Origin: Kitagawia praeruptora
Taxonomy: Eukaryota; Streptophyta; Magnoliopsida; Apiales; Apiaceae
NCBI GenBank assembly: GCA_037693485.1
Contig: CM075348.1
Span: 5,890,001 to 5,954,000 of the forward strand
DNA: 64,000 nt
Direction of reading: 5' to 3'
Part shown: in pieces, positions 44,756 through 56,252 of the stretch
Numbering within the stretch: the first letter of the stretch is position 1
Layout of the letters: each line of letters starts with the position of its first letter
Notes under the pieces: generated by a model
What the model was told of the DNA's origin: nothing
What the model saw: the letters and a program-made list of their open reading frames with translations, nothing else
Databases searched by the model: none
Translations under genes and position numbers: made by a program

Positions 44756-46553
44756 GTATATATATACTAACTTTTTATTTATAATTTTTTTTGATTTTCA
44801 TCGATATTTATGCTTCATGAACTGAAAATTTTCATGAATGATTTTGATACAAAAGACAGAAATCCGTACACAGAACATTATTTGAGAAATAGCTGGTCAA
44901 TGAATGTTATCTTGTCTGCGACACAAGTCAATCCCATAATGAAAGCTATTGGCAATTACTACTACCTTTAACCTGTACACATGTGACATATATGCTCATA
45001 TGATCATATATACACTTAAAAGCATCAAGAGCATGGTAGATTTACTTCAAGTTCAACATTAAATACACTTGGACATGTATATGCACTCTTCATATGAAAT
45101 TAAAGTCATTCCCGGAATGTGTCTGGCCATGTGCATCTTCATATTGAGCATGCCTAATATTCTGATATCCAGAATTTTATTATGAACCCTTCGGATTTCT
45201 TGCTAGATCTAGCAAATGGAGGAAAAATACCTAGTTTTACTTTTCTACTTTTGTACTCTCTGAGTAAAATAGTTAAATTGACAGGATCTTCTCTTGACTA
45301 AAGTGAACTGCTCTTAACGCTGATTAGTTCAACTAAATTATATCAATCTGATTCCTATATCAGATGAAAGGTCTAAGTTTTAATTCTATAGAACCACTAC
45401 TAAATGCATGACACATTTTAAAGTTTGAACAATTCCAATTTTTGTCTTGAATTACTTCATAATTGCTAGTACTCCCAAGTCCCATGGTTAGATGATGATC
45501 ACTGGATTGGTTTTTTTTTATAATTTTGTCTCCATCTGGCTCTTGGTTTCTAAGTGACTGCCTTTTCACAGGTACTCCAAAATTATATATTGCATATCAT
45601 TACTTACTCGTACTGCATGTGAAGTGATACTATTTCATCACGAAGATATGGGAATTCCATGGGAAATTGTCAAATTTGGAGTCAGGCGTGGGATGCGGGG
45701 AGCTATCTGAACAAATGAATGTGGTTTCCGAGCCTACCAAAAGGAAAGAGCTTCTGAGTCACCTCTTTCTCGCTGTGCTTTTATGGCTCTGATTAACACC
45801 AAAATTGATCCCGACCACCTAATTAAAGTCCTTGGAAGGTGATGCAAACCTAGGAGAGACTAAAGTAGCGAAGCCACCCGAAAAGAAAGTACCAAACCTC
45901 ATAGTCTTTGGAGGTGCTGTTGCCCAAGCTTGTAGCCTCGAAGAGAAAGTTGGAACTAGATACATTTGTTGGAATTATGATGGTTGATATTTGAGTAATA
46001 GCTAAGCTTGAATTTGAGAATTCTTTGTATTAGTTTGAGATTTTAATTTTTGGTTTATGCACAAATGAGCAGTAAGTTTAACATCAAACTGATGTGTAAA
46101 TTTAAATTGACAACACTTTATTACCATCAAACTGATGTCTAAAATAGCTATTCAACATCAAATTTTGTTTTAAAAACTGATGTCTTTTGTACATATCTAA
46201 CATCGTTTTGCTAACAAAGTTGTTGTTAAAGGTTGTATTAAACATCATTTTTATAATTAGTTGATGTCTAAGCTAGTATTAAACATCGGTTCTCCTCTAA
46301 AAATCGATGTTAAACAATAGGAAAGACATCAGTTTCTTGAAGAGAACCGATGTCTATAGTCATCTTTGACATCGGTCAGGAACCGATGTTAAAGACCCCC
46401 CTTTATCTACACCGACAAATACATCGGTTCTGAAACACTTTTAACATCGGCCAAAAACCGATGTTGTAGGGGGGTTTTTCCAGTAGTGTTATCATGAATT
46501 ATTCAAACCCAACAAATTCCTCCCCTTAAACTGAAAAGCTCTCTAGCATCAGT

Positions 46554-47306
46554 TTAGCCTTCCAACTTTTGAACTCCGAGCAAATTTCTGAGCTTCTCGT
46601 ACTGTTCCTGCTTGATAGGTTTGGTCATGATATCTGCAATTTGATCATTGGTTCCACAAAAAACTAGCTTCATAGCTCCTTCTTCTGTCAAATTGCGTAA
46701 GTAGTGAAACCTTACATCAATATGTTTCATCCTTCGATGCATGACCGGATTCCTTGACAACTTAATCGTTGAACTGTTGTCACACATAATGTCAATGCTT
46801 ACATCTCCAACAGCACCTAATTCTTGCAACAATCTTTTAAGCCAAATGCAATGACACGCTGCCGAAGTTGCCACTACATACTCTGATTTGGTAGAAGACA
46901 AAGTAATTATGTCTTGTTTTCGTGAACTCCAACAGATCGCTGCCCCATTCAGCAGGAACACATAGCCAGAGGTGCTCTTTTTATCATCTATATCTCGAGC
47001 ATAGTCACTGTCCGTGTAACCCAGAAGATTCATGTTCAACGATCTCCCGTAGAAAATACCAAAATCCAGCGTCCCCTTTAAGTACCTTAGTATTCTCTTA
47101 GTAATCAACATATGTTCTTCCTTGGGATCAGCCATAAATCGAGATGCTAAACACACTACAAACATTAAGTCAGGCCGTGTTACCGTAAGGTACATAAGAC
47201 ACCCAACAAGTTGTTTGTAAAGTGTTGCATCAGCTCTTTTGATCCCCTCCTTCGAAAGAATAGTCCCTAGAATAATTGGATTCTTAACTGAATTGCAACT
47301 CCACAT
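46554..47306 (-). pseudogene. Copia RNase H region
   Basis: A 250-residue minus-strand frame gives the copia RT thumb and RNase H: LVGCLMYLTVTRPDL, YTDSDYARD, STKSEYVVA and a C-terminal DIMTKP. This is the 3' end of pol, ending just before the purine tract and split 3' LTR. It is separated from the RT piece by a TAA at 47379-47381 and continues the same frame. Confidence 0.9.
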
Positions 47307-47378
47307 GTTGAATCTCTCCAGAACTTCCTTGGCATATTTCTTCTGACAGATATGTATAACATTATCACCTTGACAAAT

Positions 47379-47949
47379 TTATACTCCAAGAAAGAAACTC
47401 ATTTTCCCCATATCTGTCATCTCAAACTCCTTTTGCATTGATGTCTTGAATTCTGCACAAATTAGCTCATCATTTCCAGTAAAAATTAAGTCATCGACAT
47501 AAAGACTTACCATCAAAATTTTATTTTCTGCTTTCTTCAAAAACAAAGTGTGATCATAGTTGCTTTTCTCGAATCCTTCCCTCTTGAAACAATCCTCAAT
47601 TCTACTGAACCACGCTCTCGGTGCTTGTTTTAGACCATATAGAGCCTTCCTCAGTCGATAAACTTTGTCTTCATCCCCTACTTTGAAGAAACCTTCAGGC
47701 TGGTCAACGTAAACCTCCTCTTTTAATTTGCCATACAGGAATGCACTCTTGATGTCTAGTTGATAAACACGCCATCCTTTCTGAGCTGCTACTGCTAAGA
47801 GACTTCTAATTGTATCCCATCGAGCAACAGGAGCGAACACTTCAGTGTAGTCTATTCCTGCAGTTTGTGAATACCCTTTCACAACTAACCGAGCCTTGCA
47901 CTTTTCAACCTTCCCTTCTGCATTCAGCTTCGTTTTGTAGACCCATTTG
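47379..47949 (-). pseudogene. Copia reverse transcriptase region
   Basis: Minus-strand RT with GYSQTAGIDYTEVFAPV, YQLDIKSAFLYG, YGLKQAPRAW and the catalytic LYVDDLIFTG. It ends at TAA (47379). Upstream, the CACTA insert at 47953-52752 breaks the codon series; removing the insert and one aca copy restores KKIG.VKWV across the junction, so the insertion point is exact. Confidence 0.92.
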
Positions 47950-48984
47950 ACACACTACTAAAAAACTGTTAATAGACATCACCGTTTTTAACATCGATTA
48001 TAATAAAACCGATGTTAAAAGTCTTTTTAACATCAGTGAAAATAAAACCGATGTCTTTTAAACATTCAGACATCACTTCAGTTATCAACCGATGTCTAAA
48101 CCTTTCCTTAAAAACATTTAGACATCACTTCATTTATCAACCGATGTCTAAATATCTCCTTAAAAAATTAAACGCGCGCGCCCCTCTGAAATATTCCCCC
48201 CTTAATTTTATTTCCAACTTTAAGTTTCATTTGTGCGCTAATTTGCCAAATCTTTTCCCCCCTAAGCCAAAATTTTTTGTATTCCCCCCTCTTCTAATAT
48301 CTCTCAGACAAAATGAATCAAAAGTAATTTAACCTAAAAACTAACCCCCCCACTCTCTCTCGTTCTCTCGACTCACATTCACCCCCTCCCTCAAGAACCC
48401 TAAATCATACCCATTCCTCTTTCTCTCTGTCTGTCTCTCTCTCCCTCTCTCCCTCCCTCCCTCCCTCTCTCTCAACCAAATATTTTTTAGATCGAAGATT
48501 TGTTCAACCAGAGATTTATTCGACATAACTCGAACGTACAAAGCTGTATACCATTTTTTCATAGTTAGAAAGCTGGAATTGATGAGTGGGTAAGCTTGTA
48601 TTAATCTTGAATTAGTTCGATTTAGTTTTAAATTGGGGATTTTTGAATTCAAAACCCTAATTTTTAAATTTGTTTTTTTATTTTTTGTTTGCAAAGTTTC
48701 AATGCAGGAAAGAAATTTTTGTTTGGGTAGTGCTCAAAAACTTGAATTAGTAATTTTTTTTATTGAATGTTCATTTGTTTTTGGTGAATGTTCGAATTGG
48801 TACTTTGCTTGAATGTTTGTAGCTATTATGTGATGTTAAATTGTAAATATTGAATGTTCATTTTTTTTATTTGTTTTGTTAATATGTATTTTCAATCTTT
48901 CGGAGGCTGGAGGCTGCGTAGCTTTAGTTTAGTTTGTGAAATTAATGTATTGTCTTGTATGTACATCAATATTTTCATTGTATT

Positions 48985-49107
48985 AGTCAGTCAAGAGCCA
49001 ACCCTTTTTGCAGGAAGTACTTATGAGAACATTGCTTACGGAACTCCAGATGTAGACTCTGAGATAAGAGAGGCTGCAAAGCTTGCAAATGCATATAAAT
49101 TTATAAG
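48985..49107 (+). pseudogene. Captured ABCB (MDR-type) transporter exon
   Basis: Encodes VSQEPTLFAGSTYENIAYG then EIREAAKLANAYKFI, ending at a GT donor (49108). This is the stretch after the Q-loop of an ABC nucleotide-binding domain of the plant ABCB15-like group. Walker A, signature and Walker B are absent, so it is only one exon of a protein of over 1200 residues. Confidence 0.82.
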
Positions 49108-49830
49108 GTATGAATTGTTTCAGTAACCTCTTTTCCTTCCAAAAGAAACTATTTGCAATATTATGTTCTACAAATGTTGAGCATCAGACCTTATGTGCGC
49201 AATTCTGGATGTGTTGTTGATATTAGTATAGCATTCAACTTGTCCGTGTTTACATTTTGAAAGGTGTTGGGTGTCACGAGTTTTATACATAGGGTGGATG
49301 CTCTCTACCTTAGTAGAATATATTTTTAATGTATCTAGAGGACTAATCATTGTTTTCAGTGTATTAAAACTCTTCTCAACAAAGTGCCGAGGATGGTCAT
49401 TCCAATCAGTGCGCTAGAGGTAACTATCTAAAGTAAACATAAAGATGTAATTAGTTGGAACTTGGAAAACTAAAAGAATAGTGGAAGACAATGAGTAAGA
49501 TGGAGAAATAAATGCCAACATGGATAATTTCTTCTATTGAACAGTAGTCTTATGATATACTAGTAGAAGATCCAGGATACATAAAATAACACCCTGTTTT
49601 ATTAAAGAAGTTACAATCTTTACTGCATCGTACTGCTGTACATATTACACCAATTGCATTCTTATCTTCTTTCTTGCATTTATGAACTCTAAACATGCAC
49701 TTGGCATCTAATTTATTTGTTTGAAGCCTTTGAGATATCTTAGATTGGATTATGTGTTAGAGAAAATGTGATAGGTATCCATGTCACAAATTTCATTTCT
49801 TTGTCTTATCTTTAAATAATTTTTCTGCAG

Positions 49831-49925
49831 ATGAACCCTTAGCTTATCCCTTCCAAGCTATACTCGATTTTGCACCAGAACAACTTGAATTAGCACCAGA
49901 ACAATCTACAGTTATAGATTATCAG
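49831..49925 (+). pseudogene. Unidentified captured exon
   Basis: Between an AG acceptor (ttctgcag) and a GT donor, an open frame encodes EPLAYPFQAILDFAPEQLEL and continues to DYQ. It looks like an exon of a captured gene, but I do not recognise the family. Confidence 0.35.
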
Positions 49926-50624
49926 GTTTTCTCTTTGACGTTTGATTTTTACTTTTGATGCATGGTTTTCTTATTTTATTTATTTTCCAGTTTTTCTTTT
50001 AATACCCAGTTAGACATTTGGGGTACTTAAAGAATGCTGGTTCTGCTGTTTGATTTCGCAAGTGTCCATAACATAGAATGGTTTCAGATATTTTTAGGAA
50101 TGAGGATGTGCATTAATCCTCTCCTTTAATTTCTTTTGTCTGAAATATATAACCAATAACTGGTTCAATAATGAAATTGTTAAATTCTTTCATATATTTA
50201 GTATTTTTGTTTCATATAATTGTTTATGCATAGGGTGGATGCTCTCAAATAATTGATATGCATTCCTTTCTAGTTTGACTGTGGACAAGCGAAAGTCTTG
50301 ACTCTGCATGTTCATGTACTAAGAAATATATTAATTTCCTTGATGCAGTGCCAATCTTTAATCGAAGACTTATCTGCATCGAGCTCAACGAATTTGTAGC
50401 AACGTGCGTATGAACTCAACGTGCGTACTTATCTGCAGTTCCTTAATTATTTCTTAAAGCCATAATGTACCAGCAGGGACTCATCTAATTGAAGTGGCTG
50501 CTGTTGGTTATTTCTTTTCTCCGGTGAGATTCGACATTCGTATATCAGTTTAAGCACTAATCTTCAGTATATCAGTTTGAATTTTTAGTTAATGCTTATA
50601 ATCGTGACTTTTGTTCCATTTCAG

Positions 50625-51260
50625 CTTCCATGTTTATGATGTAGATGCAAAGTATCACAATCTACCGGTGAAGGTAACGCCATTTGTAGTTTTACTAAAC
50701 CATGTAAAGTCTATTCAGGTTGTTAATTCTGTACTCTCAGCGTGTCATGCAAGCTATTGCATACTATTTAATGTAACATCTTATACATTTAATACTTCAG
50801 TATATTAGTAATTCCAACAAGCTACAAAGATGTCTTCCATCCACATGTACAAATTCTGTAATCAACAAAAGCCAAACCAGAACTTTTTAACCATCAAAAT
50901 GAACTAGCATATCTATTTTGTTGCTATTCTGGTTTCCTAGAGGCTTGTTTTCTAGATTATCCTATGCAAAAAGATCCGCATTAAACATGACAGAAACGGA
51001 TAGACCATTGTAAAGCTTCTTGTTAGTGGGAATGAACTTGAGGGCCAGATGTATGCAATATAGACCTGTTGAATTTAGGTTTACAAATTGGAACTCGTTC
51101 ATTCATTCTTCGCTTATCCAGGATCCATAACTTGTTGTCAGAACTTTGACAATCTATGGTATGTAGAAGCAAAAATAAATAATGTTTATTTTGCACCTTG
51201 CAGGAGCTGAAATTAAAAGACCAAGAATTTCTTGGGGAGGCAAGCTGTGTTCTATCTGAG
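50625..51260 (+). pseudogene. Captured BONZAI/copine C2-domain exons
   Basis: Two exon pieces, 50625-50673 (FHVYDVDAKYHNLPVK) and 51204-51260 (ELKLKDQEFLGEASCVLSE), each with AG and GT splice sites, join in frame. They give part of a C2 domain as found in plant BONZAI copines, which are calcium-dependent membrane-binding proteins. The von Willebrand-A domain is missing. The intron is retained, so capture was from genomic DNA. Confidence 0.8.
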
Positions 51261-52755
51261 GTTAGTTGTTATTTTACCTAATTCATCTACGGTTGGCCAC
51301 TTGTACGTAAGTGCAGTATAAGCCAGAATATGTATGTATTTACATTTTAAGTCGGTGTGATAATTTGAATATGGCTATAGTGGCTATAAGGACCTTAGCA
51401 TTAGTGTTAAGAATGTGATTGAATCAACAAGTAGTCAATATTATCTAAAGGGGACAACCTTTTGCCACTATATATTGGAACCATATCGTACATAATATAT
51501 ATTTTACCTAATATACTTAGTCATTCTCTGATCTGATCTAGGTGCATGGTAGAGAAGCAAAGCCAGAATTGAATGTGTATCGTAAATTCATGAGAACATA
51601 TTTTGCTGTCTTTATAGCACTTTTATCCCTCTCCAGCATATACAGGTGCTCAATACAAGATCCCTGACTTTGTTTACATATCTCAAGACTGTAGGCATCT
51701 TCATTCTCACATATTTGTTGCTCCTGCAAGCAGGGTATGTAGTAATCAGAACATTGAGACAGGACATTATGTTTGTTAAAATCGTACATTAAATTGGAGG
51801 TTACCTGCTCCTTGTTTGTTTCTTTGGGTTTTTAAGCTGATATCACTAGTACTTTTTTGGTTGCTATGGTGTTAACGGTTTCACGCATCTATTATATGAC
51901 TGTTGTGCTAATTTTTACATAATCTCTGTTGCATTTTGCAGTGGTTAATCAAGGCACAAAAATTTTGCAAGAAGGTGGAGTTTGATGTGATGCATTTGGA
52001 CTATCGAGCATGTACAAGATCCCATATAAATGACTAGTACTTCTAGATTTTTTTTATTTATCATGGAAATAGTTGGTTTTGATCGATCTTGATTATGTAA
52101 TGTACAACTTTGCCATTTACCGATTTTAAGTGTAGTCATTGATGTATATACTGAATTTTTTTGATAATGATAATCGAGTTGTGGTTATTTTGATGCTTTT
52201 TTTGAGTTTTGGTTTATTTGATTTTTCTTTGGTATATAGATGAATGAATACAATAGGGATAAATGATATATACAATAGGGATAAATGATATAATCATCGT
52301 CTAAAAACGATGTCTGATGGACCTCAAACATCGGTTTTAAAATTAGGTAACCGATGCAATAGTTATCTTCAGCATTGTCTAAAACCGATGTCTATGAGAA
52401 CTTTATACATCGGTTTTCTAAATATTTACCGATGTTAATAAAGGCTTAGACATCAATATTTGGAAAAAAAACAGATGTCTATGTCGAATTATTCTATGTT
52501 TGCTACATGTTAAATAACAGCTAAGACCTCTAATATAACAATTCAAAAGATAACCTCATGCAGTTAACCCAAGAAGATAGTTCATAAACATCAGAAATAT
52601 TTTTAAAACTGATGTATTATACGCTATAAGACATCGGCCAGAAACCGATGTCTAAACGTTCAGACTTTAGACATCACCGACAAAGACATCGGTAAGAATT
52701 TTTCAAAGACATCGGCCAGAAACCGATGTCTATTAGCGTTTTTTTAGTAGTGACA

Positions 52756-55363
52756 CCAATTTTCTTTGCATGTGATGGTAGGTTTACAGCTCCCATGTGT
52801 TGTTTCTTTCGATGGACTGAATCTCTAACTTCATAGCATTTCTCCACTTTTCTTCCTTTGCAACCTCATGGTAGTTTACTGGATCATCATAGCAGATGTT
52901 CAGAGCAAAATTTGTCATCTCTTCTTCTTCATATATTTCTTCCCCACTTACAAAATCACGCATCCAGTTAGGTTCTTTCCTTGTCCTTCTTGATTGTTCT
53001 TGAGCTTCTGTCTGTGGAGCTTCTGTTTCGGCTATTGCATTTTCTTTTTCTATACCTTCTTCTGTTTCTCCTTCATCATTCTCTTCTTCATCTGTTGCTT
53101 CTTCTTCACAAACTTCGTCATCTCCCCAAGCAAGAATGTTTTGCTCCGATATGTTTAAGTTTCACTCCCACTTAGAATCTTCCTCAAATATGACATCCCT
53201 GCTTATGATGATTTTCTTTGTGATTGGATCATACAATCGATAGGCTTTTGATTCATCGCTGACTCCAAGCAGTATGCATCTGTGACTACGATCGTCAAGC
53301 TTTATTCGTTTCTGCTCAGGGATATGGACATGACCAATTGATCCAAAAACTCTGAAGTAATCAACTTTCGGTTTGACTCATGTCCATCTCTCTTCAGGTA
53401 CCATGTTATTTACTGCTTTTGTGAAGCTTCGATTCAAAACATGGGCAGTCCACCTAGTTGCATCAAGCCATAAATATCTTGGCATTTCCTTTTCAGAGAG
53501 CAGGCAACGAACCATGTTCATGATTGTTCGATTTCTCCTCTCTGCTACTCCGTTTTGTTGGGGAGTGTATGCTGCAGTTAATTGTCATTTTATTCCTTGA
53601 TTTCTGCAGAAATTGTTAAACTTTTCTGAAGTGAATTCACCTCCCCTATCTGTTCGTAGTCCTCGTATGACAGTCTTGGCTTCTTTCTCAACAGAAATTT
53701 TGAAGACTTTGAAAACTTCAAAAGTTTCGGCTTTATCTATAAGAAAATATATCCATGTTTTCCACGAAAAATCATCAACAAGTACCATTAAGTATCGCTT
53801 ACCACTGTGAGAGGCTGGAGTGATTAGTTTGCATAGATCCGCATGAATTAGCTCAAGTTTCTCTGTTGCTCTCCACTTACTTTTCGTTGGAAATTTGCCT
53901 CGTTGCTGTTTTCCTACATTGCATATCGTACACACCTTGAATTCGTCTTTGATATTTGGTAACCCTTTCACCATTTCTTTCCTCTGCATAAGTTGAATAG
54001 ATTTGTTGTTTAAGTGTCCAAACCTCCTAAGCCAAAGGGTTCCCAAGTCGTCTTCTTCTACCTTGAGACAGCGTGTGGACGTTGGCTTCTTTGCAAAGAT
54101 CAGGAACATGCGATTTATTATCATTGGTGCCTCTATGATCAGTCCTCTTTGATGATGATAGATCTTGCACACATCATTTTTTATCAAGACTGTCAGTTGC
54201 TTCTCCTGCATTTGTCCAATTCTCAACAAATTGTTGGTCAGATTTGGAATATAATAGACATCGGTCACCATTTGTGTTATTCCTTCCACCTCAAATCTGA
54301 TCTTCCCCTTTCCTTGGACAGCCATTTTTGAACTATTTCCCAATCTGACAGAATGCCTGAAGCTTTCATCTAGATCAACAAACCATGATTTTTCTCCTGT
54401 CATATGATTTGAGCATCCGGAGTCAAGAAACCATACCTCTTTTCTTTCAGCATCGCCCATGTTTGCATGTGCCATTAAGAGTATTTCTTCCTCTTCATTA
54501 AACTCAACATAATTAGCTTCTTTCTCAGGGCTTGTACATTCGAACTGGTAATGACCCACTTTTCCACATCGAAAACAGTTGATGGCTGATCTGTTGACAT
54601 ATGACCTGCCTCTCCCACGTCCTCTAAAGTTGCTTCCTCCTCTTTGAGATGTCCACTTCCCTCTTCCTCGAGCATTCCTGGGCACGTTTTCAACCTGCAG
54701 AACCTGCTCTTCAGTTCTTTTCTCAATCACCTTGCGTTCATGTACTTGTAATGACGCCTGCAACTCATCCACTGTAAGACTATCAATATCCTTGGATTCT
54801 TCGATAGAGCAAACCACGTAGTTAAAATTGTCTGTGAGACTTTGGAGAATTTTTTCAACGATTTTGACATCATCTATTGTTTCTCCACAAGTCCTCATAT
54901 CATTGACAGTTTCCATGACTCTTGCAAAGTATCCCGTTACTCCTTCTCCAACCTTCATCTCCAAGATTTCGAATGTCCTCCGTAGCCGTTGTAGTTGTGC
55001 ACGCTTCACCCTAGCATTGCCTTTATATTTAACCTTCATAGAATCCCACAATTGTTTGGCGGTCTCCTTCTGGGTGATAGTCTTCAAAGTGGTCTTATCG
55101 ATTGATTGAAACAAGTAATTCTTAGCCTTGAAATCTTTGAGTTTTGCTTCATCGAGAGCAGCCTTTTGTGTTGGATTAGGGGTTTCGATACGTTTCAGGT
55201 CATCAAATCCTGGATCAATGACGCTCCAATACTCCTTGGAACGAAGAAGATTCTCCATGACTAGACTCCAGTGATCGTAATCTCCATCGAATTTCGGAAC
55301 TACTGGTGCATTGAAGGTTCCTGTATCTGTCATTTTCCTCTCGGTGTTTTTCCCCTCAAACAC
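52756..55363 (-). pseudogene. Copia gag, protease and integrase region, nearly intact
   Basis: The 592-residue frame from 55363 to 53585 has a copia gag domain, the CCHC knuckle CFRCGKVGHYQFEC, protease WFLDSGCSNHM, the pre-integrase finger and integrase core (HADLCK, TDRGGEF). The likely start is the Met at 55333 (MTDTGTF). It stops at TGA 53585-53587. The same reading resumes with integrase C-terminus, a TGA at 53378-53380, another at 53162-53164, an acidic linker, and the RT N-terminus up to the CACTA insertion. Confidence 0.9.
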
Positions 55364-55408
55364 TCACACCTCTCAAACTCCCACTCTGTGTTTAGCTCTG
55401 ATGCCAAA

Positions 55409-55629
55409 TGTAGTAAACAGAATTGAAACTCACACACTTCTTATTCAATCAATGAAAAAGCTTTGGCTATATATAGAAGCCTTACAACGTTTACCAAGCA
55501 ATAAAGTAGAAAAAGCAAGGAATTAACAATCACCAACTTCACCAACTCTACCAACTCCACTAACTGTAATAGAAAAGACTAGGTCATCATGACTTGAGAA
55601 TGTTTTTTGAGAATTATTCAAACCCAACA
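55409..55629 (-). repeat. 5' LTR (221 bp) of the split copia
   Basis: TG...CA ends on the minus strand. It pairs with 42709-42894 plus 46494-46514. It has an extra gagaatgttttttgag stretch compared with the 3' LTR, and the same words recur just outside at 55633-55652. Confidence 0.9.
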
Positions 55630-55798
55630 AAACTTGAGAATGTTTTTTGAGTAAATCAGTAATTAAACTTCTACTAATTTATTCTTTCAAAAGAAAACTT
55701 CTACTGATTTAAACTGCGAATTCTATTGAAATTTAAAAAAGTTTATCCTACTAAGATATCTCCCGCAAACACGTAGTTATAGATCGTAAATTTAAGAT

Positions 55799-56023
55799 AT
55801 TCACTCCGTCCTTTTTAAATTGTCACATTTATAAAAAAAAAATTGTCTAACACTTTTTTCAATACAGTTTTATATCAATTTTTCATATTTACCCCTCCAT
55901 TTTCAATTTTAATGTTTAGTTTTCCAACTAATCTCACCATTTAATATATTACTTAGAGATAATATATGAAAATAATTTATAATATTAAATGTAACAAATA
56001 AAAATGAACGAATGGGATATATA
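55799..56023. mobile_element. Degenerate Stowaway-like MITE
   Basis: cactccgtcctttttaaattgtcac on the left and gaacgaatgggat on the right resemble worn Stowaway ends. Boundaries are uncertain. Confidence 0.4.
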
Positions 56024-56252
56024 TAAATTAATTTTTGCCATTAAAGTCAAAGTCACTACAGAATAATAAAGTAATGGACTCGGTTAGTTTTGGGCCACTT
56101 TGGAAATTTAAAAATTCACTATTAAAAATGATAGTGGTTAATTATTCACTATTGCCAAATGGTAAGAACACCATGATAACTTGATGATAAGTGTCTGCTA
56201 GTCCAGTAGTCCATAATCAGTTTATTGCTAACTGATACTAGCACAATTATCA

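Larger units (their letters stand above)
42895..46490 (+). mobile_element. Pack-CACTA element 1 (3.6 kb) with kinase gene fragment
   Basis: Ends cactactagaa and (reversed) cactactggaaaaacc, with 3-bp duplication tta at 42892-42894 and 46491-46493. Subterminal regions carry many gacatcggtt/aaccgatgtc words. No transposase is seen. It contains a CT-rich 5'-UTR-like tract (43,150-43,370) and an exon of a Raf/EDR1-like kinase. It inserted in the copia 3' LTR. Confidence 0.88.
47953..52752 (+). mobile_element. Pack-CACTA element 2 (4.8 kb) with ABCB and BONZAI fragments
   Basis: Ends cactactaaaaaa and (reversed) cactactaaaaaaacg, with 3-bp duplication aca at 47950-47952 and 52753-52755. The subterminal gacatcggtt/aaccgatgtc words are shared with element 1, so the two are one family. 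No transposase frame is seen. It carries a CT-rich leader (48,340-48,470) and exon fragments of at least two unrelated host genes in the same orientation. It sits in the copia RT coding region. Confidence 0.9.
42709..55629 (-). mobile_element. Ty1/copia LTR retrotransposon split by two CACTA elements
   Basis: The 5' LTR is at the right (55409-55629, 221 bp) and the 3' LTR at the left (42709-42894 plus 46494-46514, split). Flanks aaacc and aaact are consistent with a 5-bp duplication with one change. The primer site beside the 5' LTR is tggcatcagagc. Without the inserts at 42895-46490 and 47953-52752 the element is about 4.5 kb. Its pol has only a few stops. The clade is not assigned. Confidence 0.9.

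Noticed and set aside
54550..54575. tccacatcg near-USE motif
   Set aside because: It falls in copia gag coding sequence (zinc-knuckle codons), is imperfect and has no TATA box at 32 bases.
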